Assembly (NCBI GenBank): GCA_026387555.1
Contig: JAPLLM010000065.1
Location: 1-5,136, forward strand
Direction: 5' to 3'
Origin: Candidatus Omnitrophota bacterium
Lineage (GTDB): Bacteria; Omnitrophota; Gorgyraeia; Gygaellales; Profunditerraquicolaceae
Length of the DNA stretch: 5,136 nt
In this document: positions 1-5,099 of the stretch, piece after piece
Numbering within the stretch: the stretch's first letter is position 1
Layout: the number at the start of each line of letters is the position of its first letter
Made by a program: the position numbers and the translations under genes
The notes under the pieces: generated by a model
Databases searched by the model: none
What the model was told of the DNA's origin: nothing
What the model saw: the letters and a program-made list of their open reading frames with translations, nothing else

Positions 1-621
1 CGCCTGGCGCAGTTATCCCGCGCAGTGGGCATTCATTTGATGCTGGCGACCCAGAGACCTTCGGTTGATGTTATTACCGGCGTAATCAAGGCAAATCTTC
101 CTGCCCGCGTATCTTTTAAAGTAGCGTCAAAAGTAGACTCGCGCACCGTATTGGATATGAACGGCGCGGATAAATTATTAGGTAAGGGAGATATGTTATT
201 TTTGCGGCCGGGAGAAGAAAAATTGATCCGTATTCAGGGCACACTCGTATCGGATAAAGAGATAGAAAAGGTGGTAAATTTTATTAAGGCCCAGGCCGAG
301 CCGGTCTATGACGAAGAGATATTAAGAGAACAACAGAAGTCGCATATGGGCACGGGGGAAAAAGACGAATTTTATGATGAAGCGGTAAGGGTGATCATGG
401 AGAGTAATCAGGCGTCGGTCTCCATTTTGCAAAGGCGCATGCGATTAGGTTATACGCGCGCCGCGCGTATCATCGACCAGATGGAATTAGAAGGTCTTGT
501 CGGGCCGTTTGAAGGCAGCAAGCCGCGCAGGATTTTGGTAGACAGGACACCATGGCTTGAAAAGGCAGCGATGGGAGGAAGGGCGCAGGAACAGGCAGGG
601 ACGGAGGGCGCAGATGCATGA
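1..621 (+). CDS. ftsK: DNA translocase FtsK/SpoIIIE, C-terminal part (5' end outside window)
   Basis: FtsK is a septum-anchored, ATP-driven hexameric pump that moves chromosome ends through the closing division site. Only the last 206 residues are here; the frame is open from base 1. Fragment residues about 1-85 are the end of the RecA-like motor, with the family hallmarks ATQRPSVDVITGVIKANLP, VDSRTVLD and GADKLLGKGDML. Walker A and B lie upstream of the window. Residues about 121-180 form the winged-helix gamma domain that reads the polar guide sequences (KOPS/SRS), with the typical RRMRLGYTRAARIID and EGLVGPFEGSKPR. A tail of about 25 residues, rich in Ala, Gly and Gln, follows. The stop overlaps the rodZ start by 8 bp, so the two are almost certainly translated from one mRNA. 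FtsK and SpoIIIE cannot be told apart here because the membrane part is missing. Confidence 0.96.
   Translation, partial: RLAQLSRAVGIHLMLATQRPSVDVITGVIKANLPARVSFKVASKVDSRTVLDMNGADKLLGKGDMLFLRPGEEKLIRIQGTLVSDKEIEKVVNFIKAQAEPVYDEEILREQQKSHMGTGEKDEFYDEAVRVIMESNQASVSILQRRMRLGYTRAARIIDQMELEGLVGPFEGSKPRRILVDRTPWLEKAAMGGRAQEQAGTEGADA
603..608 (+). promoter_or_regulatory. Shine-Dalgarno site that fixes the rodZ start
   Basis: GGAGGG ends 5 nt before the ATG at 614, inside the last codons of ftsK. It favours 614 over the upstream in-frame ATG at 557, which would add 19 mostly charged residues not expected ahead of the RodZ HTH domain and would overlap ftsK by 65 bp. Confidence 0.65.
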
Positions 622-1393
622 GGCGGGAGAAAAACTAAAGAAGATACGTCTGGCTAAAGGCCTTACCCTTGAAGAGGTCCAGAAGAAGACCAAAATCCAC
701 TTAAGTATTTTAAAGGCGATCGAAGGCGAGGGCCTGACTAATTTAAACCCGGTTTATTTAAAGGGCTTCGTAAAGATTTATTGTAAATTCCTGGGATTAG
801 ACCCTAAGGAGTGCATCCCCGATTATCAGGATAATCCGCAGGCTTTCAGTGTCCATCAGATTGAAGAAGAGCATGCGCAGCCTAAGCCGGTAGCGGAAAT
901 AAAGTCTTCATCGTCAAGAGGCCCGGCTTTCAGCCTTCCATTCGATTTGAAGAAAATAATCATAGTTGTTTTAGCCGTTTTTGTAGTCATATTCACTTTC
1001 TATAATCTGGGTAAATTTATCTCAAGCCGTAAAAAGGCCGAACCGGCAGCTGCCGCCGTAGAAGCGCAGAAGTCAAACCCGCAGCCAGCAAAGATGCAAA
1101 CAACCGCGCCCGCGCGGCCTTCAGAAATCCCTTCGGTGGTAAGGCTTACCGTTATTGCCCGGGAAAACTGCATGGTTACAGTCAAGGTCGACGGCAAGGT
1201 TTACCGTCAGGGCCTGATCGCCAAAGGACGCTCCGACAGTTGGAAGGCGAAAGATAGGATAGAGCTAAGCCTCACCAATGCCGGAGGCGTTGAACTGATC
1301 GTGAATTCCCAGCGCTTTCCCAATATCGGCAAGAAAAAACAGAAGATCAATAATATCATTATCGATAAGCAGGGCCTGCACATCCCGCGGTGA
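614..1393 (+). CDS. rodZ: RodZ-like membrane HTH protein (cell shape)
   Basis: RodZ proteins link MreB filaments to the membrane and the elongation machinery. The 259-residue product has the full RodZ layout. Residues about 5-65 are a cytoplasmic Xre-like helix-turn-helix (GEKLKKIRLAKGLTLEEVQ, then NLNPVYLKGFVKIYCKFLGLDP, the RodZ variant with the YLKGF..Y motif). A charged linker follows, then one transmembrane helix at about 113-136 (KKIIIVVLAVFVVIFTFYNL). A periplasmic Ala/Pro-rich linker comes next (about 140-172), and a C-terminal beta domain of the DUF4115 type fills about 175-255 (VRLTVIARENCMVTVKVDG ... IELSLTNAGGVELIVN). The start overlaps the ftsK stop by 8 bp, and its TGA stop shares bases with the GTG of rimO (GTGA). 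The placement between ftsK and pgsA matches ymfM of Bacillus. Function is inferred from architecture; B. subtilis-type RodZ and E. coli-type RodZ share it. Confidence 0.9.
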   Translation: MHEAGEKLKKIRLAKGLTLEEVQKKTKIHLSILKAIEGEGLTNLNPVYLKGFVKIYCKFLGLDPKECIPDYQDNPQAFSVHQIEEEHAQPKPVAEIKSSSSRGPAFSLPFDLKKIIIVVLAVFVVIFTFYNLGKFISSRKKAEPAAAAVEAQKSNPQPAKMQTTAPARPSEIPSVVRLTVIARENCMVTVKVDGKVYRQGLIAKGRSDSWKAKDRIELSLTNAGGVELIVNSQRFPNIGKKKQKINNIIIDKQGLHIPR

Positions 1394-2634
1394 AGAATAA
1401 AGTCGGAATATTAAGTTTAGGCTGCCCCAGGAATCTGGTGGATTCGGAGAATATCTTAGGCAGGTTGCAGCTTAAGGGGCACGCTATCGTGGATATGAAA
1501 GATGCAGAGGTCGGTATCGTCAACACTTGCGCTTTTATTGAGGAAGCCAAGCGCGAATCAATCGACGCGATCCTGGATCTGATCGAACTAAAGAAGTCCG
1601 GTAAATTAAAAAAGGTCATTGTTTACGGGTGTCTGGCGCAGCGCTATAAAGAGGAATTAAAGAAAGAGCTTCCCGAGGTCGATGCCTTTATCGGTAAGGT
1701 TTCTCTGAACCATGAAGTAAAAAGATATCCGATCACCCCCAAACACTTTGCTTACCTTAAGATCTGCGAAGGGTGTATCAATAACTGCAGTTATTGCGTG
1801 ATACCTAAGATAAAAGGTAAGTTTGTCAGCCTCGAAGAAGAAGCGATCTTAAAAAAGGTAGCTCAATTCAGCGCCGAAAAATTATCGGAACTCAACATTA
1901 TCGGCCAGGATATTACCGGCTATGGAGTGGACATCTGCGGCAAGCCCGCGCTTGCGGCAATATTAAAAAAGATCGTACGGCAGGCAAAGAATATCCGCTG
2001 GATAAGGTTTTTGTATTTACATCCTGACCGGGTAGGGGATGACTTATTGGATTTGATCAGGGTTGAACCGAAGCTCTGTAAATATATCGATCTGCCTATT
2101 CAGCACATCAATAACCGGATATTGAAATTAATGAACCGGCGCACCGGCAGGGCCGAGATCGAGAAGTTGATCAAGAAAATAAGAAGTGGGATTCCGGGTG
2201 TCGCCATCCGCACATCGGTGATAACGGGATTTCCGACTGAAACGGATAAAGAATTTAAGGAGCTTCTGGATTTTATAAAAGAGACGAAATTTGACCGGCT
2301 CGGCGCTTTTACTTATTCTGCCGAAGAAGGGACAGTAGCCTTTGATCTTAAACCGCAAGTCCCTGACCAGGTGAAGCGCGAAAGGTTTGATCGGATAATG
2401 AAGCTTCAGCAGGATGTTTCCGTTGAAAATAACCGTAAATTGTTAGGCAAGACCCTGGAAGTTTTGATAGACGAAAAAGGCGAGGGTTCATATCTGGGGC
2501 GCACCCAGTTTGACGCGCCGGAAGTCGACGGCATGGTCTATGTCAACTCTAAACTTAAGCTTAAGCCCGGAGATTTCGTAAAAGTAAAAATAACCGATAC
2601 GCTCGAATACGACCTTGTAGGAGACGCCCGATGA
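1390..2634 (+). CDS. rimO: Ribosomal protein S12 methylthiotransferase RimO
   Basis: RimO is a radical-SAM enzyme with two [4Fe-4S] clusters that adds a methylthio group to the conserved aspartate of ribosomal protein S12. The 414-residue product has the N-terminal UPF0004 domain with its three cluster cysteines (C12 in SLGCPRN, C47 in VNTCAF, C81 in YGCLAQ). The radical-SAM motif is C129-x3-C133-x2-C136 (GCINNCSYC), followed by the TIM-barrel core with LPIQHINNRILKLMNRR and ITGFPTET. A TRAM domain occupies about 353-412. GRTQFDAPEVDG within it is the RimO rather than MiaB signature, so tRNA methylthiotransferase is unlikely. The start is a GTG that overlaps the rodZ stop by 4 bp; no strong Shine-Dalgarno is visible, so translation is probably coupled. 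The stretch between C81 and C129 is about 20 residues shorter than I remember for E. coli or Thermotoga RimO, and an extra cysteine (C126) sits just before the radical-SAM motif. Confidence 0.95.
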   Translation: MKNKVGILSLGCPRNLVDSENILGRLQLKGHAIVDMKDAEVGIVNTCAFIEEAKRESIDAILDLIELKKSGKLKKVIVYGCLAQRYKEELKKELPEVDAFIGKVSLNHEVKRYPITPKHFAYLKICEGCINNCSYCVIPKIKGKFVSLEEEAILKKVAQFSAEKLSELNIIGQDITGYGVDICGKPALAAILKKIVRQAKNIRWIRFLYLHPDRVGDDLLDLIRVEPKLCKYIDLPIQHINNRILKLMNRRTGRAEIEKLIKKIRSGIPGVAIRTSVITGFPTETDKEFKELLDFIKETKFDRLGAFTYSAEEGTVAFDLKPQVPDQVKRERFDRIMKLQQDVSVENNRKLLGKTLEVLIDEKGEGSYLGRTQFDAPEVDGMVYVNSKLKLKPGDFVKVKITDTLEYDLVGDAR

Positions 2635-3209
2635 ATATCGCCAATAGATTGACCATGTTCAGAATACTGATCACGTTTGTATTTATGTTCTTTTTATTCT
2701 GCCACGGGTTGTGGTTTAAGGTATTAAGCCTCGTGCTCTTTATTGCTGCCGCGCTCTCGGATTTTCTCGACGGATTTATCGCGCAGAAGATGAACATGAT
2801 CACCGACTTCGGCAGGCTGATGGACCCTATCGCGGATAAAATACTGGTCCTCGCGGCATTCGCGGCCTTTGTCCAAATGCAGCTCATCGATGCCTGGATG
2901 TTTGTGATCATTGTTTCGCGTGAGATATTAATTACATCGCTGCGTTTATTCGCTTTGAATAAAGGTAAAATTCTTTCCGCCACCCGCGCGGGAAAACATA
3001 AGACCGTATCCCAGATGTTGGTTATATTCCTGATCCTCGTGTTTATCGTCTCAAAGGAAGTGATGCTCGCCTATTTTACCTGGAACCCGGCATGGGAGAA
3101 GATATTCCAGCAGAGTATCTATGTTTTGATGCTTCTGACTGTGGCGCTTACGCTTTATTCCGGATTGTCATACCTTTGGGATAACCGCAAGATCATCACT
3201 CACTTATAA
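2631..3209 (+). CDS. pgsA: CDP-diacylglycerol-glycerol-3-phosphate 3-phosphatidyltransferase PgsA
   Basis: PgsA is the membrane enzyme that joins CDP-diacylglycerol and glycerol-3-phosphate into phosphatidylglycerol phosphate, the committed step to phosphatidylglycerol. The 192-residue product is hydrophobic throughout, with about five to six predicted membrane segments. It carries the CDP-alcohol phosphotransferase signature: D44-x2-D47-G48-x2-A51-Q52-x8-G61-x3-D65-x3-D69. All four catalytic/metal-binding aspartates are present. The usual arginine after the alanine is glutamine (Q52). SREILITSLR and AGKHKTVSQM (about 96-129) are further PgsA-type motifs. The ATG overlaps the rimO stop (ATGA), and AGGAG at 2619-2623 lies 7 nt upstream. 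pgpA, the next enzyme in the pathway, starts 5 bp downstream. PgsA is favoured over phosphatidylserine synthase or cardiolipin-type members by these motifs and by pgpA being next door. Confidence 0.93.
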   Translation: MNIANRLTMFRILITFVFMFFLFCHGLWFKVLSLVLFIAAALSDFLDGFIAQKMNMITDFGRLMDPIADKILVLAAFAAFVQMQLIDAWMFVIIVSREILITSLRLFALNKGKILSATRAGKHKTVSQMLVIFLILVFIVSKEVMLAYFTWNPAWEKIFQQSIYVLMLLTVALTLYSGLSYLWDNRKIITHL

Positions 3210-3214
3210 TTCCG

Positions 3215-3682
3215 ATGAAGATCAAAGAATCCGTCATTAAAACGCTGAGTACTTTTTTTGGCGTGGGATACCTGCCGTTTATGCCCGGGACATTCGCCAG
3301 CCTTGCCGGGCTTTTGATCTATTTTTTGATCAAGAATAACCCCACAGTTTTTATCTTAGTCACTATCTTGTTAACTGCTTTGGGTTTTTTAGTCTCGGGC
3401 GCTGCCGAAGGCTTGTTTAAGAAGAAAGATCCGAGTTATGTCGTCATTGACGAAGTTGCCGGGATGCTTTTAAGCCTTTTATTTATTCCTTATGATATTA
3501 AGTGGGTAATAGCCGCGTTTTTAATTTTCAGGATACTTGATACATTGAAGCCGTATCCTGCCGGGCAGATACAAGAAGTAAAAGGAAGTACGGGGATAAT
3601 GCTCGATGATATTATTGCCGCGGTCTATACGAATATCTTGCTTCAGGTAGTGGTGAGAATACCTTCTTTTAGGGGTTCGTAG
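3215..3682 (+). CDS. pgpA: Phosphatidylglycerophosphatase A
   Basis: PgpA is a membrane phosphatase that removes the phosphate from phosphatidylglycerol phosphate, the PgsA product, giving phosphatidylglycerol. The 155-residue product has all the family blocks in order: GVGYLPFMPGTFASL (about 16-30), the acidic VVIDEVAG (D79, E80), FRILDTLKPYP (R106, D109, K112) and GSTGIMLDDIIAAVYTN (D131, D132). Hydrophobic segments lie at about 28-62 and 83-105. Length is normal for the short PgpA form. The ATG is 5 bp after the pgsA stop and has no evident Shine-Dalgarno, so it probably depends on translation of pgsA. It is the last gene of the operon. Its final 40 bp are also the 3' end of thpR on the other strand, and no intrinsic terminator is visible between the two converging genes. 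Confidence 0.93.
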   Translation: MKIKESVIKTLSTFFGVGYLPFMPGTFASLAGLLIYFLIKNNPTVFILVTILLTALGFLVSGAAEGLFKKKDPSYVVIDEVAGMLLSLLFIPYDIKWVIAAFLIFRILDTLKPYPAGQIQEVKGSTGIMLDDIIAAVYTNILLQVVVRIPSFRGS

Positions 3683-4215
3683 GTAGGGCCTGCCGAAGAG
3701 AGGGTGCTTTTGAATAAAGTTATTTTTCTTGCCGTAAATTCCTCGTGATCCGGATTAAAATTTTCCTGCCGTTTTTTTAATTCCTCAACTAAAATGTCGC
3801 GGTTAAGCGCGGAGCGCGTTCTTCCGATGGTGATGTGAGAGGAGAAGGCGCGGTCTTCTTTGGGGATGCCGAGTTTCTGGATTTTTTCTTCCAGCGCCTG
3901 GGCAATTTTTTTGGTCTCTTTGTCTCCGGTATCGATTCCTACCCAGATCACACGCAAGTTCTCTATTTTAGGAAATGCGCCTAGTTCATTGATGTTTATT
4001 TTGTAAGGGGGGTTTTCTTTGGCGACTTCATCTATGATGAGATTTATCATTTTCAGTTGTTCGTCGTTGATCTCACCGAGGAATTTGAGGGTAAGATGTA
4101 TATTCTGCGGCTCGACCCATTTTACATCGGCGCCGGTCTTCTCGAGCTGACCTTGCAGCCGCGCTAATGCGTCTTTCGTTTCTTGAGGTAATTCAATGGC
4201 TATGAATGCTCTCAT
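3643..4215 (-). CDS. thpR: RNA 2',3'-cyclic phosphodiesterase (2'-5' RNA ligase, LigT family)
   Basis: ThpR is a soluble 2H phosphoesterase that opens 2',3'-cyclic phosphate ends of RNA to 2'-phosphates; members were first named 2'-5' RNA ligase. The 190-residue product begins with the family's typical MRAFIAIELP. It has both catalytic HXTX tetrapeptides, H40-L-T-L (NIHLTLKFLGE) and H127-I-T-I (SSHITIGRTR), about 87 residues apart as expected. WVGID (about 91-95) is also typical. The start agrees with the family N-terminus, but no close Shine-Dalgarno is seen; the nearest purine run (GGGGAAAG, minus strand) is about 18 nt upstream. It lies 115 bp downstream of cinA on the same strand, and the two are probably co-transcribed. 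The last 40 bp are antisense to the pgpA end. The biological substrate is not known for most bacterial members. Confidence 0.93.
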   Translation of the reverse strand: MRAFIAIELPQETKDALARLQGQLEKTGADVKWVEPQNIHLTLKFLGEINDEQLKMINLIIDEVAKENPPYKININELGAFPKIENLRVIWVGIDTGDKETKKIAQALEEKIQKLGIPKEDRAFSSHITIGRTRSALNRDILVEELKKRQENFNPDHEEFTARKITLFKSTLSSAGPTYEPLKEGILTTT

Positions 4216-4330
4216 AGTTGCTCGCGGATATATCTTTCCCCTGCTTCGGGGTGCGTGCTCGTCAAATTTTCCTCGCCCGCACCCGCTCGCGGGGCCCCTC
4301 GATGCGCTCGCAATCGCGCCCCGCCAGTCG
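4216..4330. repeat. GC-rich structured intergenic segment between cinA and thpR, candidate interspersed repeat
   Basis: No credible gene is seen here. The segment is much richer in GC than its surroundings and crowded with self-complementary pieces. CCCC/GGGG arms lie at 4238-4241 and 4248-4251 (loop TGCTTC). GGGTGCG at 4249-4255 pairs with CGCACCC at 4278-4284. GGGGCCCC at 4291-4298 is a palindrome. The octamer GCTCGCGG occurs at 4220-4227 and again at 4285-4292. The two stems share bases and so are alternatives. Read on the minus strand it would form the untranslated spacer of a cinA-thpR mRNA. It resembles the REP-like dispersed elements of bacterial intergenic spaces, but repetition elsewhere in the genome cannot be seen from one copy. 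Confidence 0.4.
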
Positions 4331-4798
4331 CTATAATTGTTTGAGTAGCAATTCTAGTGTTTTTAGAGCAGATTGCGTGCGAATCGCAGAGCGGCTACCG
4401 TGTAACTGCAAGCGCCTGCAGATAGTCTTCTTAGGAGTTGCTATGGCGATGTAAACTGTGCCGATTGGTTTGGTGGGGGTGGAGCCGGCGGGACCGGCGA
4501 TACCGGTGACCCCGATACCAAAATCAGTTTTAGCTATTTTTCTTACGGATTGCGCCATTTTGGCGCAGACTTGCGCGGATACCGCGCCTTTATGTCCAAT
4601 CAGATTGGCAGGTATGCCGAGAAGTTTTGTTTTAGCGGAGTTGCTGTAGGCGACAATGCCTAATAATAAGTAAGCAGAGCTGCCGGAGAGGCTGGAAAGC
4701 ATTACGGAGAGGAGGCCGCCGGTACATGATTCTGCGACAGCAACGGTTTTGCGTTTCTTTAGCAGGGACAAATGTACTTGTTTCACAAGGTTTTGCAT
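4331..4798 (-). CDS. cinA: CinA C-terminal-domain protein, nicotinamide-nucleotide amidohydrolase (PncC type)
   Basis: PncC-type enzymes deamidate nicotinamide mononucleotide to nicotinate mononucleotide, feeding NAD recycling; the domain is also the C-terminal half of competence/damage-associated CinA. The 155-residue product is a complete single domain. AESCTGG is at 22-28 (its serine is the proposed nucleophile), IVAYSNSAKTKLLG at about 48-61, GAVSAQV at 71-77, GVTGIAGPAG at 96-105 and KPIGTVY at 110-116. The N-terminal MoaB-like domain of full-length CinA (about 410 residues in total) is absent, and the region upstream is promoter rather than a lost coding region, so this is a natural stand-alone form. 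A strong promoter lies directly upstream, and the ATG is only a few bases from the predicted transcript start, with no Shine-Dalgarno. pncC is an equally valid name. It shares its upstream region with an FMN riboswitch facing the other way. Confidence 0.93.
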   Translation of the reverse strand: MQNLVKQVHLSLLKKRKTVAVAESCTGGLLSVMLSSLSGSSAYLLLGIVAYSNSAKTKLLGIPANLIGHKGAVSAQVCAKMAQSVRKIAKTDFGIGVTGIAGPAGSTPTKPIGTVYIAIATPKKTICRRLQLHGSRSAIRTQSALKTLELLLKQL

Positions 4799-4809
4799 GA
4801 TTTTATTCT

Positions 4810-4838
4810 ATTATAAGGTCAAATTAGGCTCTTGACAA
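4810..4838 (-). promoter_or_regulatory. Leftward sigma-70-type promoter for cinA (-thpR)
   Basis: On the minus strand TTGTCA (plus positions 4833-4838) is followed after exactly 17 nt by a perfect TATAAT (4810-4815). The expected transcript start is about 4802-4804, only 4-6 nt before the ATG of cinA at 4798, so the mRNA would be leaderless or nearly so. The -35 box lies in the first copy of the tandem 16-bp repeat. Confidence 0.7.
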
Positions 4839-4857
4839 GCCAGGCTCTTGACAAGCC
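4826..4857. repeat. Perfect tandem 16-bp repeat carrying -35 boxes in both directions
   Basis: AGGCTCTTGACAAGCC occurs twice back to back (4826-4841, 4842-4857) without a mismatch. Each unit contains the palindrome CTTG-A-CAAG, so it reads TTGACA on the plus strand and TTGTCA on the minus strand. Copy 1 gives the -35 of the cinA promoter; copy 2 gives the -35 of the riboswitch promoter. It could be a simple duplication or a pair of operator half-sites. Confidence 0.85.
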
Positions 4858-4875
4858 AAGATTTCGTGTTATATT
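4848..4875 (+). promoter_or_regulatory. Rightward sigma-70-type promoter for the FMN riboswitch transcript
   Basis: A perfect TTGACA (4848-4853, in repeat copy 2) is followed after 16 nt by TATATT (4870-4875, one mismatch to TATAAT). The expected transcript start is about 4881-4884, right where the riboswitch P1 stem begins, so the RNA would carry almost no bases ahead of the aptamer. The TTGACA in copy 1 (4832-4837) is 32 nt from the -10 and cannot serve it. Confidence 0.65.
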
Positions 4876-4919
4876 GGTATCTGTTAATCTTCGGGGCAGG
4901 GTGAAATTCCCGACCGGCG

Positions 4920-4962
4920 GTTGCGCAGAAGCGCCCACCGGCGCTTACTTTAGCGCCGGGTG
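4920..4962 (+). repeat. Riboswitch internal module, copy A (in P3)
   Basis: GTTGCGCAGAAGCGCCCACC (4920-4939) is followed by an 18-nt segment with stem GGCGCT/AGCGCC (4940-4945, 4952-4957) around TACTTT, then GGGTG (4958-4962). The 5' half folds as a small GCGC-AGAA-GCGC hairpin. CACC pairs with GGGTG, with one bulged G, below the second hairpin. Length and layout equal copy B at 5024-5066. Confidence 0.8.
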
Positions 4963-5023
4963 TTAAAGCCCGCGAGTTCCGGTATAAAACGGAACATGAT
5001 CTGGTCACATTCCAGAGCCGATA

Positions 5024-5066
5024 GTTGCGCACAAGCGCACACCAATCCAACAAATTGGATTGGGTG
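5024..5066 (+). repeat. Riboswitch internal module, copy B (in P6)
   Basis: GTTGCGCACAAGCGCACACC (5024-5043) matches copy A in 18 of 20 positions. It is followed by an 18-nt segment with stem AATCCAA/TTGGATT (5044-5050, 5055-5061) around CAAA, then GGGTG (5062-5066). The apical stem shares no sequence with copy A but keeps pairing and length. This insertion sits where most FMN riboswitches have only a few loop bases in P6. Confidence 0.8.
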
Positions 5067-5099
5067 ACAGTCTAGATGATAGGAGATTAATATTCTATG

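Larger units (their letters stand above)
4884..5090 (+). promoter_or_regulatory. FMN riboswitch (RFN element)
   Basis: This RNA aptamer binds flavin mononucleotide and turns down riboflavin synthesis or uptake genes. The conserved strings appear in order: TCTTCGGGGCAGGGTGAAAT and the following TCCCGACCGGCGG (4888-4920), AAAGCCCGCGAG (4965-4976), GATCTGG...TTCCAGAGCCGATAGT (4998-5025) and ACAGTCTAGATGATAGGAG (from 5067). Stems visible: P1, TTAATCTTC (4884-4892) with GGAGATTAA (5082-5090), 9 pairs with one G-U; P2, GGG/CCC at 4899-4901 and 4909-4911; P3 arm, 4912-4970; P4, GTTCCG/CGGAAC at 4976-4981 and 4990-4995; P5, TCTGG/CCAGA at 5000-5004 and 5012-5016; P6, about 5021-5070. It is longer than usual (207 nt) because P3 and P6 each hold a 43-nt module of the same design. 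A terminator follows 9 nt later. The regulated gene lies beyond the window and is most likely a rib gene or a riboflavin transporter. Confidence 0.96.

Noticed and set aside
557..613. Upstream ATG giving rodZ 19 more residues
   Set aside because: GGAGGG sits 5 nt before the ATG at 614, and RodZ proteins begin just before the GEKLKKIR helix; the extension is low-complexity, translated from the ftsK tail.
2561..2983. 140-residue minus-strand open frame
   Set aside because: It is antisense to the end of rimO and the catalytic region of pgsA, both clearly coding on the plus strand.
4235..4271. Second leftward promoter for thpR (TTGACG with GATATA on the minus strand)
   Set aside because: The spacing is about 25 nt, too long for a sigma-70 promoter, and the boxes lie within the repeat-like segment.
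4218..4454. Plus-strand frame over the cinA-thpR spacer, Arg/Ser/Cys-rich
   Set aside because: Composition is that of translated GC-rich repeat plus the antisense of cinA; no start signal or family resemblance.
4826..4857. Start of a CRISPR array or an attachment site
   Set aside because: Two abutting 16-bp units without spacers, no cas or integrase gene in the window, and a direct promoter explanation for both copies.
4811..5053. 80-residue minus-strand open frame
   Set aside because: It is antisense to the FMN riboswitch and its promoter; the frame is a by-product of conserved RNA sequence.
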